64,000 nt of DNA from Cymbidium sinense. Taxonomy: Eukaryota > Streptophyta > Magnoliopsida > Asparagales > Orchidaceae. Position numbers and translations under genes: made by a program. Each line of letters starts with the position of its first letter. Positions within the stretch are counted from its first letter, which is position 1. The notes beneath the pieces were generated by a model. It was not told where the DNA came from. It ran no database searches and worked only from the letters and a program-made list of their open reading frames with translations. The stretch is taken from contig CM038222.1 in the NCBI GenBank assembly GCA_021442155.1, forward strand, positions 111,479,121 to 111,543,120, read 5' to 3'. Positions 22,500-34,110 of the stretch are shown piece by piece.

Positions 22500-23480
22500 A
22501 ATTCAATTCAACCTAATCCAACTCAAATTGACCCATTGGTTCACTTGACCCAAAGTAAGTTAAAGGACTCATATAAACTAAATTTTAATCCAACCCAAAT
22601 TGAATTGAACCAATCCATTCAATATCTTTTATGATAATTATTGATCATCCTTGATTGTACAATTGCAATCAATTGGGTCAAACCTAGCTAATTTGATCAC
22701 TTGACCCAAGTTGACCCAATTAGCCCATATGAATCAAAATGAACCAAACTTCATTCCAAACCAAATTGATTGAAACCAATTCTTCCAAATAATCCTAAAC
22801 TGACCCTTGAACATGACTTAACCACCAACTAGATCTAAAGATCCAAATTGGTCCAAACCTTAATCTAATTTGAATTGATTGAAACTAATGCTTTTAAATA
22901 ATCATAAATTGATTATTGAACATGGTCAATCCCTTGATTGAACCCAATTTGACCAAGTTAACCCAAATGACCCATTTAGCCTAAATTGACCTAAAGGGTC
23001 AAATTGATCTAAATCATTCTCAAATCCAAATCAATTGAAACTAACACTTACAATCATCTCCAAATCATGAATTGAACCTAAACCAACCCTAATCCAAGCT
23101 AATCTGGCCAAATTGACCAAATTGGTCAAATTAGCCCATTTGACCCATATGGACCCATATGAGCCAAATTTAAATCCACTTCAAATCAAATCAAATGAAT
23201 TAAACTTGAACATTCTGAATCATCATTTAAACATGACCCAACCCTTAGTTTGACCCAATTTCACCCATGGATCAACCAAACTCAATTTGATCCAATTTTA
23301 CATGATGGGTCAAATTGAGATAAACCCATTCAAACCAATCCCAAACCCAACCAAACTTGGCATGACCCATCCTTCGATCACCATGGGTCAGCCCAAATCA
23401 AACCCAACCCACCTTGGACTTGAATTAGGCTTAAACCCATTGGGTAAACTCCTCCAAATGGGACAAAATCCACATATGGA
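22500..23480. repeat. TTGACC/GGTCAA motif-rich zone of LTR-3
   Basis: By hand I count about 14 copies of TTGACC or GGTCAA in under 1 kb. They include the near-palindrome TTGACCAAATTGGTCAA at 23113-23129, set in CCAAATTGA-type low-complexity text. The same zone is in every LTR (about 1940-2760, 17340-18020, 40740-42060, 54060-55150, 63000-63650). TTGAC(C/T) is the W-box bound by WRKY factors. Function is not shown. Confidence 0.7.
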
Positions 23481-25984
23481 TGGTCAAACCCACTCTCCTA
23501 TCCTTAGCAGCCACACTAGAGCTCAAATTATACATGAGGACCACCGTGAGCTCAACCCAAGCTACCCCATTGACACACTTGGAGGAGGTGGGACACTCCA
23601 CCTCAACCCTTGGTAGCCCACTCCTTGCCTTCAACCACTAAAGGCGCACGACCTCAGCACCTCACTGCCATCCCCAGCCGCCTACCAAAGACTGATTCAA
23701 TCCAAGCCATTAGATCAATTGGGGAGGAGAGTATACTCCTCCCCATCTCATTCTAATCAGACATAGAGCCTTAGTGAGTCGAGATGAACTTCCCTAGAGC
23801 CTTCTCAAATTCCCCTGAGCTTCCCATCATCGGGGAGATCAAACCCAAGCAGAACAAAGCCTCTTCTCTATCCAACTCCACCTAAACTCCACCAAATCCA
23901 AATTAACTTGACCCACACCTTCCTCAAGCTTTGGCGATCCATAATGAATTGATTCCTGATCAATTTGAGCACCAAAGAACACTTCTAGACCAACTCTGGC
24001 AACATTTTTGGTGGTGCTTTGTCCAAAGAGCCACCGATAGAGAGGAAAGACACGAGCTTCTCAATAGGGCTTCATCTCTTTAAGATGAAGCTATCCCAAT
24101 CGTTGGACCACTGGTCTTGAGGCCCGACAAGGTAAATTCTGGAAAACAGTCAAAAATTCATTAGGAGTTGGTGTTCTGTAAAAGATTTTATCATTTTGTA
24201 CAATTTATATTGTAGGATTTCATTAGATCTATTCCTTGAAGGTTTTGGAGTCGATCCTCATGCCCCACGAGCTATGGGGGGCTTGGATCAAGCGGAGGAG
24301 GGTAGACGGTGTCTGTCTTTTGTCACTCGTGGGATGAAGGATAATCAACCATCTGATTCATGTGATTAGAATGAATAACAATGATTAATATGATTATAAT
24401 ATATATAGTTATATCACATAGGAACTGTGGGATTAATCCCCACCGTTAGATCTAAGATCGGATGGTGGGGATGAAAGCACGTCCCCCGCTGCTAACTCAG
24501 CATGTCGCGTCGAATCATTTAAGTGACCAATCCTATGGTGCCATGCGGAAAGTGTCACCACATCAGCTCTTGCGTGGCACCGAGATTAGGGATCAATTAG
24601 GCTTAACAATTCATTTAATCACTTAGAACTTTAAAAATTCATAACTAATTGTATAAAAAGTCTAAAAAATATGAGTAAACCCATTTGGAGCGCATAAATA
24701 GAGGAGAATTTAATAAAAATGGTTTCTTTATGGTTTGAATAGTGATTAGAAATTAATTAGGGTTTGACATTTTTATTAATTAGTTTAATTATGCTTTAAT
24801 TATTTGACCAATTAATCTTAAATTTGAAATATTGATTTAATAGGATGTCCTCTTCCCTCCCATAATTTTGTTTGGATTTATTGGCTTGGTAATTAGAAGA
24901 ATTTGGAGTCCAAACCCAAATTACCTTCATTAAGTTTTTTAATAATTATTTAAAATTCCAAAATAATAAAAATTAACTAATTAAACTTGATTAATCACTG
25001 ATTAATAGTGAAATGAGGGAGTGGAGTGATTATGACCTCTTTTTTAATTACTTTCTCAAACTCATTTCATTAAGGAGAATAATTAATGCATAATTAAATT
25101 AATAAATTAATTAAGAAATTAATGGCCAAATTAAATCAAATTAAAATGAGAATTATTTTAGACAACTTAAATTGAATTTGTGGGTTCCTCTTTATGTGTT
25201 TAACAACATAATGACCCTTAAGAAAATTATGATTAACTCATGGGAGTGGAAAAAACATATAAGTACTTAATTAGATTCTTTAATTTAATTAATATTTAAT
25301 TATGAGCCTCATTGCATTTGGTCCCTAAGTGCATTGCAACTTTAATTTCTCACTTGCATATCCTTGGAGGCTTATGATTAAATGATTAATCAAATTAAAG
25401 AGGCTTAGGAAAGGGAAAATAAATCATTTGCTTAATGATTTAAACTTAATTAATCCATAAAAATCACTTAATCATGTTTTCTTTAAACACATTAAATCAC
25501 TCACATGGGATGGGATGAAAAAAAAGCAAATGAATTTCATCCTCTTTGAGTTTAAGAATTCAAATCCAAAATAAAATTTCATAAGAAGCTCTCCTTTTTC
25601 TTAAATGATTTTATTTGATGGGATTTTCCTTAGGAATTAACATAATTGAATGAATTATGTGGAAGGGTTTAATTATTCATTTTCAATCATCATAAATGTT
25701 GTATGTCATTTGCATCATGCAATCATGCTTTTAAAATCAAATAATCAAATGAATATACTTTTGTATGTAAAGTTGAATGTGTTAAATTAATCCTATTATA
25801 TGTATGGCCATTATAACTAATAAATTTCAAAGCTATTTTCAAAATTATAAATGAAGAGTTAAACTAATAATAACTTTGAATGTTATGTAGGATTTGCATG
25901 TGCTTATAGCCCAAGCATGTTAAAGTGTTGCTTTTTTGCTTATGTCTATGCATATGTTTACAGGTGTTTGAATGTTAGTAAGTT

Positions 25985-26325
25985 CATAGTCTAGACTTCT
26001 CGGAAATATGATTCTTTAAGTAGCCCTAAGGAGGTCTTAGATTATCTCACTTCCCTGGTTTAACAATGGAACATACTCACTTGATTTCATTTATATGTGT
26101 GTATGTGCTAGAATTTGGATAAAGCTTTACATTATATGTATAAATAACTCACTAAAATATAATCTTCTGTATGATTTTCAGTCCCATGATTATGCATACA
26201 TTCATATGTATTTAAGATAGTAAGTATATAATATGGACATTTCAAGAATACAAGGTTTTAAGTAGCCCTGAGGAGGTCTTAGATTATCTCACTTCCTTGG
26301 TTTAAATAACAACACATACTTGCTT
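25985..26325 (+). repeat. U3 repeat block, two copies (LTR-3)
   Basis: Copies at about 25985-26080 and 26222-26325, some 240 bases apart, share AGTAGCCCT-AGGAGGTCTTAGATTATCTCACTTCC and a following GGTTTAA-AAC-ACATACT text. Confidence 0.8.
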
Positions 26326-27359
26326 AAAACTTTAATACATATGCAGGGGTACTTAGCTATGAAATGAAATCCCACTTTTTTTTACCAAAATCTATGCATT
26401 CATAATCATTTAAGTGTGCCAAAAATACATTGTATGTATAGGTACATTAAGTATTAAATCATATGAATGTTATTAATGATGAAAAGAAATGATGCAACAT
26501 GTTCCATGTGATGGCAATTCATTTACATAAATCTTAAGATGCCTTTCATGTTGGATAGGATTGTTTAATATTAACCCAAACATAGGAATAATAAAACACT
26601 TAATAAATCATTCACTAAAAGAAACCAAATCATGATAATATGCTTTATAAAATAACTTAAGGTAGGGATGAAAGATGTTAACCTTTCTTCTCTTTAGAAT
26701 ACTTAGTTGCTAAGGAAATACCAAATGAAATAAAAGAAAATACAAATTAAAATCTACTAATCTCCTAAATAATTTGAAATGAAATAATCCCTTATGTTTA
26801 CCTTAAATAATTTCAAACCTTAGCCAAGTGAAAATCCAAAGCTTAGCTAAGACATACCACACTAAGCCTAAACACACACATTATAATGCTAAGTCATCAC
26901 TTCTAGCTTTAGGTTAAGATTGTGTATGTAATGACATTGTATTTTTTTATTGTTTAATATTTTAGACTAGATGTTAGGATTGTGGTTCGTAGACTAGATG
27001 GTAGGCCGTTGTTGGCCTAATATTATTCTTTATAAGAGATTATGCAGGCCGCTAAAATAAACATAAATGCTTCTACGTGTAGGTTGCTTATGCCTGTAAG
27101 CATAATCCATGTTAGGATAGGTGGGCTTGGTTACCCATGTGTAGGGTGCTAAGACCAAATTATATAGTATACATTCTTTGGTTTGTATGTATGTTTAGCT
27201 AACATCTGTTTTGCATGTGTAGTTAGATTTTAGTTTCGATAAATATGTAATTTTTGCAATAAAAATTAGGATTAGTGCTATGGGGTTTAGGATGAGCAGG
27301 GCTAGAAGGCATAATCTTAGGAGCCCCTCTAAATCATTGGAGCATTATCAAATCAAAAG

Positions 27360-27416
27360 ATAAGAGAGAAGAATGACAAAAAGAAAGAAGGAAGAAGAAA
27401 GAAAAGCAAGGAATGA
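27360..27416 (+). promoter_or_regulatory. purine-rich tract upstream of the LTR-3 TATA
   Basis: An almost pure GA stretch (AAAGAAAGAAGGAAGAAGAA core) ends 58 bases before the TATA. LTR-4 has the same tract at about 45755-45815 at the same distance, and LTR-5 has it inverted near 49855-49900. It resembles GA-rich core-promoter elements of plants; that role is inferred. Confidence 0.5.
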
Positions 27417-27473
27417 AGACCCCATATCATCTAATTTAATTCTAAATTGTAATATTCTATTATAATCTGAGTT

Positions 27474-27479
27474 GTATAA
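27474..27479 (+). promoter_or_regulatory. TATA box of LTR-3
   Basis: TATAAG within GTTGTATAAGGGTAGAG corresponds to TATATAAAGGTAGAG in LTR-1. GGTAGAG just downstream is the conserved start region of R. Confidence 0.6.
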
Positions 27480-27904
27480 GGGTAGAGTTCAGCTACTTAA
27501 TTTTCTTTTTTCCTAGGTGTACAGCGGTACCTGGCCACATCAGCCTTTTATTTTTTTATGGAATCTATGCATGTTTGATTATTACGTTTAGATTGCGCAA
27601 TAGAAATTACATCTTCTTCATGGTTTCTTAAACTTGATGTTTAAACATGTGGCCTAGATGCGGTAGGCCCTTATATAAAATTAATTTTTCAACCCTAATT
27701 AATAACTCATAATTGAATTTTGAAAATAACTCACAACGTCATTCTAAATCCTAGGATATAATCAAGATAATTAAAAGATTTAGCAATCCCTTAGCTGATT
27801 GTTGAATGTCTAACATCATACATATAATCTCTTGAGTAATAAGGGTCGCTATTCTTGCACCTAAGGGAACGCTTGACCTATGAGAGTACCCCTTTATGGT
27901 GGAG

Positions 27905-27924
27905 ATCTCTCTCTCTCTCTCTCT
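27905..27924. repeat. (CT)n microsatellite in LTR-3
   Basis: About ten CT units. LTR-4 has a longer, imperfect version at the same relative place (46315-46343), so the repeat predates the insertion and has since changed length. Confidence 0.9.
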
Positions 27925-28982
27925 GATTTGGCCAATAACTCAATTTCATCATGAATTTAGGCATAAAATAACCCAAGCCTTTGTCCAAATTATTATTTCA
28001 AAATAATACAAAATTTGTAAATTTTGCATTTAGTCTAAGTCATGATTTTATAACAATCATGATCTAGTCTTCTAGGGAGTGAGTTTAGGACTCTAGTCTA
28101 TTTCTAATTAAATAACAAGCATATCTATCTTGTAATTACATAAGATTGGTTTGCATGGTTTTGAATCATTGGAGGTGTTAGTTGGCTGCCACTCTAGGTG
28201 GTTATAAGTCTAGAAGTATTAGATAGGTTTATATTCTCTTGTGGAGGTAGACTATTGTATCCCCTTTTTAGCTTAAATTTAGGTCGTGCTCTTAGCTTAT
28301 GCAAAAGAATCCTAGATTAAGGATCTAAAGTTGCTTGTTTCCTTTGAGCTAAGATTATAAATCCTCACCTCTTAGGCATCTTCATATTCTTGTGTTGATG
28401 GATTGTAAGCCCTAGCATTCTAATAAAATTCTAATTCAAATTAAAATAAATCTTCACTTTCAAATATATAAAACATCACCATAGAATAGATTGGGGTGCT
28501 CACTAGGCTTCCTAGTATCATGAGTGCTCCCTACTTATCTTCCTTTAGAATCCAAAAATAAGTCTTTCCAAATTGAACTTTTTCATTTGATTTTCCAAAA
28601 ATAACCAATCATTGATAGTCTAGCCTTGAAATCTTTGGAGATATGATTGACTACTTTAATCGAGAGCTTTATTAGGAAATCTCATTTCCTAGGATGTAAT
28701 TAACTATGGAAGCTTGCTTTCATAAGGAACTAAAGAACCTGACATAAAATAAACCCTGCTTTACTTTTTTCATGTGTTGTAGAGGAAAGATCTTTAGTAT
28801 ATATGAAGACCCATCTGCCTTAGGAGTTATTATTAGGTGATTAGGCCCATTATATGGTAATGTTTCTACCTTTCAAGATAGTATATCATACCTTAATTTT
28901 CTACCCAATCACTTCAATAAGTACCCCTTAAGATTTGTGTGGTGCCCACCTAGCATTCAAAATAAAATGCCATAGATTTTTT

Positions 28983-29002
28983 TGGTGACTCCCGCTGGGG
29001 AT
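28983..29002 (+). other. primer binding site of E3, tRNA-Arg type
   Basis: The site reads TGGTGACTCCCGCTGGGGAT. The complement of the 3' end of plant tRNA-Arg(ACG) is TGGCGACTCCGCTGGGGATC, so this differs by one C-to-T change and one inserted C. It lies eight bases after the LTR-3 end. Priming by tRNA-Arg is described for Ogre elements. Confidence 0.85.
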
Positions 29003-29542
29003 GGTTCCTCTCTCCATATTTAGTAGTCAATCATTATCTCAAAGTATCGATAATGGACTTATATTTTATATAAGACCAATACTATCTTTCTTTCCTTTGG
29101 AAACCTTGCTTATTTCATCCTTAAGCAAGGGTGGCCAACATCCTTTAAGTATTAGGACCTCACTGTAAGTAGGTTTTAAATCCCCTATTGGACCTCCAAT
29201 AGGTAAGAGAAAATTAACTAAATAAATTACCCAAAATATTAAAAAAAAATTACGAATCTCTTACCACTAGCTTGGTGAAGCAAGATTCGTCCAACATTCT
29301 CCAAAATTCCAATGAAGTCTAAAGCAAAAGCAAGAATAATCTTCTCTAAAATTTTGAACTTCTCTAACAAATAAATGAACCCCATTTAGCATAACCAATT
29401 TGTTAAATGAGGGTTCTAATTCAAAATCAAAAATTAAAATCAACAACAATAAAGGAAAGTCTAACTCCATGTCTCTTTCAATAGTGTAGCAATGATCCCA
29501 TCCCTGTCTCTTCTCTTTCTTTCATTCAGTCAATCTTCCACC
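29003..29542 (+). other. 5' leader of E3
   Basis: Between the primer site and the first plausible start codon (29543) there is no coherent frame. A strong stem-loop is present at 29104-29130. A packaging or translation-control role is possible but not shown. Confidence 0.5.
29104..29130 (+). repeat. leader stem-loop of E3
   Basis: CCTTGCTTA and TAAGCAAGG form a perfect 9-bp stem with a 9-base loop, about 100 bases after the primer site. Retroelement packaging and dimerisation signals sit in this place; the assignment is inference. Confidence 0.5.
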
Positions 29543-31370
29543 ATGTCGTCTAGCAAGTTGATCTTCTCCTTCTCACCTAGTGTGGATTTTTCCCTAGATT
29601 AGGCCATACTCACCACCGCCCCCATCATCAAGTTTGGCCTCTACTTTGAGTATTTCAAAGTCACTTGCAAGGGACCTACTCTCACCACAATTAGTCGAGA
29701 GGAGGTGGCAGATAAGAAGCCACTTCTACAATTTTATTTATACTGGGATTATAAGTTTCCCTTGATGAAGAGGAAGGATGTAGAGGTTCCCCTTCCAGTT
29801 CTACTAATTTTTCCACCATAATCTTAGCACAGGCCAGTACACCTCTGTAATTGCCCCTGCCCTAAAGGGGAAGACTGTCTTAGCTTTTCAAATAGTCTCC
29901 CCCTTATTTGAGGCCGATTCTAGTTCATGTATCTCTCCATTGACCAAAACCCAATGTCATAATGAGAATAAAAAAATCAAAAGACATTACAAGTGTGTGG
30001 GAAAGGAGGTAGAGGAAGCCTCCCATGTGGTTGATGAGGGTTCCCCTCTCCCCTCTGGTAGTAGGTTTCACCCCTCTTAGGAGGGAGGACTATAGGAATA
30101 TCACTACATTACCCCCACCATCTTCAGAGTATGAGACACTAGCTAGGGAGAGGAGGAGGCCCTATGCTGATCTACGGTTCTTACATAAGAGAGCTGGTAG
30201 AGCCCGCAGACGCTCAGAGTCAAGCACTTTGCATGACTTGAGGAGGTTGATCCCTATAAGTGTTAGGGATCAGATTCATAGAGAGAGGTCCACTGAGGCT
30301 AAAGTTGCTACCTAAACAAGCAAGAGGGATAGGAGGAGGTTCACTAGGCAGTCAACAGCCTCCACTTTGATTGACCATTCTGATCGACAAGCTAATAGAG
30401 CTGATTAGTCTGACCACATATTACTCAATAATTCTAGCAGTCATAGGAGGAGATGTCTGAAAGAGAGGCAGCCATTGTCACCTCCATTACACTACTCCAC
30501 TCGATGACCACCTTCACTAGTTCAGGTTCCACCATATGAAGTCCCCACCAAGTTCCACAAACCCACATCTAGAGAGGGAGATTCCCTTTGGTGATCCTAT
30601 TATGGCCTAAGGACTCCACTTCATCTACTCTACCTGTTGAGGTGAGGCTGAGCTCTCCTACTCAACCTTCTATCCCAATGGTGGTGAAGAAGGAGTGGTG
30701 GCCCTAGAGTGTCATGGTTACTCCACCACCATAGTTGGAGTAGGAGAAGGGAAGGGACACCGAGGTGACCCCCATGGTTGTTGAGTTAGTCAGGGAGAGT
30801 ACTCTACTTGTTCAGAGCATTCAGTGCATAACTTCTATAGAGCTTAGTCTAATGGCCAGTCACCAACCAGCCTATGTTCTAGTAACACCAGATCGGGTGG
30901 TTGGATGACATTTTGGAGGACTATCATTCCACGGTAAGGCAGATAGTCGGGTATGATCAGTCTAACCAAGAGGAGGTTAGGGTAGACTGTGATACCGATG
31001 AGGATGACATGTTGGATGACTTAGTAGAAATTCACATGATAGATACCTAAGGATCCTTGCATAGGGAACAACCTAGCCAGGAAGGCATTGTAGTTGAGGA
31101 AGGTGAGCCAGCAGACTAGAATCAATGCCTCCTCCAACAAATCAAGCAGAAAGATGATCAGATCGACATGATGGAGAGAAGGGTAGAGGAGTTGATGGTA
31201 GTGGTCCTAGCCTTGCAGAATTAAGCCTCAATTTCATGACCTTCCCCATGAGCTAGTACATGCCCTAGATCATCTCAAGTGCACTCCCATGGATGAGGAC
31301 AGCGGTAGTTTGCATAGGAAGGTTTTTTGCATAGGAAGGTTACCGATAGCACCTCTGTGCAATAAAAAGA
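29543..31370 (+). pseudogene. E3 N-terminal extension ahead of gag (possible Ogre ORF1)
   Basis: The start is set at ATG 29543 because the peptide from there (MSSSKLIFSFSPS) aligns with the host element's first piece. The first 93 codons have one stop (TAG, residue 20); after that the frame shifts. Around 30090-30470 the best frame is Arg-rich (RERRRPYADLRFL, RAGRARRRSES, DRRRFTRQ, HRRRCLKER), suggesting nucleic-acid binding. The 30770-31200 part is acidic (Asp/Glu-rich) with a coiled-coil look. I do not recognise the family. It could be Ogre ORF1 or an unusually long Gag N-terminus. The same order is seen in the host element, so it belongs to the family and is not a chance frame. Confidence 0.55.
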
Positions 31371-32600
31371 TATCAAGCAGATAGTAAAGCAGAAAGTGAA
31401 GGAAGCATTGGCGTAAGCCCAAGGGAGATCATCTATTCCAAAGGATAGACCCTACCTAGAGGATTTTGATGTAGTTGAATACCCTAAGGGTTTTGTGCCA
31501 ACTTCCTTTAAGGCCTTTGATGGTAGTGGGAGCCCATGGAAGCATTTAGCACACTTCCGAGCTAGTTATTGTAACACTGGTGGTAGTGATGCATTACTCT
31601 TTTGGTAGTTTATTAGTAGCCTTTTAGAAGTAGCATTTGATTAGTACATTGAACTTCCCAATGGTTCAATGAAGCCCCTTGTAGAGTTGGTGCATCTCTT
31701 TATCAAGAGATTTGTAGGAGGTCAGCAGAGGGTAACTGTAGGTGACCTTGGTGTAGAGAAGTAAAAGCCCAATGAGTCCCTTATTGATTATATTCTTAGA
31801 TGGCACAACCTAAGATGAAATGAGAACTGTAGCTATAAGAGCAGCATGTGATTAAGATTCTACTCAAGAATATCCATGGCCCGATCACCTTCATGCTTAA
31901 GGGCTTCACCATTAAGACATTTGAGAAATTAATCAGTAAGGTGGCTAACCTATAAGAAGAAGCCAAATAATTACCCTACTCATACCATTCTTCCAAGCCC
32001 ATGTCTTAGAAGGTTTTTGAGAGGAAGCTAGGGACTGTAGTGGTAGTTGACAAGGGGTAACAGCAAGTGAGAGCTCAGTTTGAGAGAGCTGGGTTCAACA
32101 ACCTCCACTAAAAACTCCTCTTCCACTACCTCAATCGCCATAATAGAAACCACCATAGCAGCCTACACAATAATGGTACCAGTATCCAATGCTAAGAAGC
32201 TACTTTCCACCTACTCTTGCTGACAAACTCAACAAACCATATTCATTTAAAAGGGAGGTAGTTAGGAGATCTTTAAGAACTTTCTTAATAAGCCCGATTT
32301 TCAACTACCCGAGTCTAGAAAGTTGGAGGAAGTGGGTAGGAGTGATGATCCTAACTACTGCCCCTACCATCGCATGTTAGGCCATGTCTTAGAGGATTAT
32401 TTCACATTGAAGAATTAGCTTAAGCACAGATACAAGTCAGAAGCTATAATTATCCTTAATGAATACTTAGTAGAACAACCTTCCATTTCTGTCAAAGTAA
32501 TCTTTGAGGATACATCCGATCCTCTTAAGTTAAAAGAAGGTTGAGATATTTCTTTATCCTGTACCTCTAAAAAGATAATTTCTAAAATAAAAAAAATTTC
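31371..32600 (+). pseudogene. gag: E3 gag: capsid and nucleic-acid-binding region
   Basis: The capsid entry reads RPYLEDFDVVEYPKGF then SFKAFDGSGSPWKHLAHF at about 31450-31560, the Tat pattern of proline-aromatic text followed by FDG-G-P--HL--F. A segment with SLLEVAFD and LVHLFIKRF follows. The binding motif DPNYCPYHRMLGHVLEDYF is near 32350-32405, an Ogre-type variant in which the final Cys has become Tyr. In-frame stops are mostly TAG in place of Trp or Gln. Gag forms the particle. Similar blocks in the same order are in the host element at 56750-57780. Confidence 0.8.
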
Positions 32601-33440
32601 TCTATAGGTGCCTGACTCAGCTCAAACCACCAACATCAAGGAAGGTTTGCGAATTCTTAAGGATAGCTCGAGGAGGGTGGAAGCCCAGCAGCAACAGCAA
32701 CAACATTCACTTATTTGAGATTGATACATAGCACAACCATAATCCGAGTTCAACACTCCTATTTTTATCATTGCAGCTACAACATATAACAGTTCCTCCA
32801 CCTCCAGTAGGAGCATTGTATTAGTGGATAAGGGCACCAAACCCCTCATCCCAGTTACTTTACTTGATTTCTATCATGCACCACCCCCAAAATTAAAGAA
32901 CTCAATGAAGAAGATTTATTTTGCTTATATCTTTTCTACTTCTAATGATCTAAATGATTTTATTTCAATTGAAAGCTCTCCAAGTCATAGAAACAATAAC
33001 TTCAATAATTTTGATCAATTCCATTCTGATTTATAAATGGATTTTCCTTTTATGAATCATTAGGGTTCACCTTTTGAGATTTATTTGGAGTCATCCAACT
33101 CTGATGATTCTTTAGGAGAAGCTGTAAGTATACCCAATAAATAGGTAGAATGCTCCACAAGCCACTAATTTCAAGAACTTACTGAAGTCAACCTCCATAG
33201 TGGAAAAATTATACCTCTTAGGGTAGCTCTTAGGTCATTAGTTCCAATGACCAGATAGCCCCTCCACAAGATGCTCAACTGATGGATATGCTTGTGGAGG
33301 AAGCCCAAAGTTGATTACAATGTCCTAACACACCTCAGAAAGTTACCAACTATGTTAAGAATATATTATGCCCTTATTTTATCCACAGAGCTGAGAGTCT
33401 TTAATCAAAGCTTTACTTGATCAAGAAATATGCTTAGCTC
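32601..33440 (+). pseudogene. E3 gag-protease linker
   Basis: The frame 32824-33036 (70 codons) is open and rich in Asn, Asp and Ser, with no recognisable fold. Its surroundings are broken. By position it joins the nucleic-acid-binding region to the protease. Confidence 0.4.
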
Positions 33441-33442
33441 TA

Positions 33443-33900
33443 TTGACTACAACTGGAGAAGAGGCACATTTCATAGAAGAAGTCCTAAGAATTACATTCA
33501 CTAATGAATACCTAATTCTAAGAATGATCGAGCATAACCATCCCCTTTACATTACAGTGGATGTTGGCAGATTCAAGTTATCCAGAGTTCTAGTTTATCC
33601 AGGTGCATCGATTAACATTATGAGTCTAAGAACCTTTTCTTAGTTAAGGATCAACATCTCTAAACTCCAAGGGGAGAGGATGATGTTGAAATGATTCAAT
33701 GAATAAAGCTAGAGGGTCTTAGTCTCTATAGTGTTACCTTTGGAGATACATGATTGGAAGATAGAAGTCAAGTTTCACAAAATAGATTTGGATACATCTT
33801 TCAACACATTGCTTCGGAGACTATGGATACATGACAACAATATGGTTCCATCTTCTTTACTTTAGTGCATCAAGTTTCTAAGAGAATTGAGTATGGTGTC
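33443..33900 (+). pseudogene. E3 protease region
   Basis: An open run of 66 codons contains HNHPLYITVDVG and the active-site block VLVYPGASINIMS at about 33585-33620. In relatives this reads VLVDGGSAVNIMP, so the catalytic Asp has become Tyr. A later block, PWIHDNNMVPSSL near 33823-33860, is the conserved PWIHE..VVPSTL that closes the protease in this lineage. The enzyme would be inactive. Confidence 0.8.
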
Positions 33901-33999
33901 AAAGGAGATCTCAAACTATTCATAGTTCATGAGGTCGGGTTATATGAGGATGCATCCTACTATCTCCCTAAGAAACAAAATTCCTTCTCTCATGACCTT

Positions 34000-34110
34000 T
34001 GTCAAAATGGAAAGGAAAAATAAAATAAAGAAAGAAAAGAAAAAGAAAAAAGAGAATGAAAAAAGAAAATAAAAGGGAATGAGAAGAAGACCTTAGGGAG
34101 GAAGTAGATC
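34000..34110 (+). repeat. purine-only tract between protease and RT
   Basis: About 100 bases are almost pure A/G (AAAGAAAAGAAAAAGAAAAA core). Ogre elements are known to have a spliced intron between the protease and RT regions. This tract lies in that interval but is not the pyrimidine tract an intron end would need on this strand. Nothing else is recognised in 33900-35000 beyond broken, acidic or low-complexity frames. Confidence 0.5.

Larger units (their letters stand above)
21916..28974 (+). mobile_element. LTR-3, 5' LTR of E3 (7059 bp)
   Basis: It starts GGTTAACCTCACTTTTGGAG, where the terminal TG has become GG, and ends ATAAAATGCCATA, aligning with AAAAACACCACT of LTR-4; the final CA has become TA. 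Landmarks are the TTGACC-rich zone 22500-23480, a GC-rich zone near 24520, U3 blocks at 25985 and 26222, a purine tract 27360-27416, TATA at 27474, and a CT run at 27905. It is followed by the primer site, so it is a 5' LTR. Confidence 0.85.

Noticed and set aside
23287..23634. Open frames of about 109 and 67 codons in LTR-3
   Set aside because: They lie in the TTGACC-rich low-complexity zone, are Pro/Asn-rich by composition, and are broken in LTR-4.
30025..30315. 96-codon Arg-rich frame as an independent cellular gene
   Set aside because: It sits inside E3 between its primer site and gag, and fits the element's own pre-gag region.
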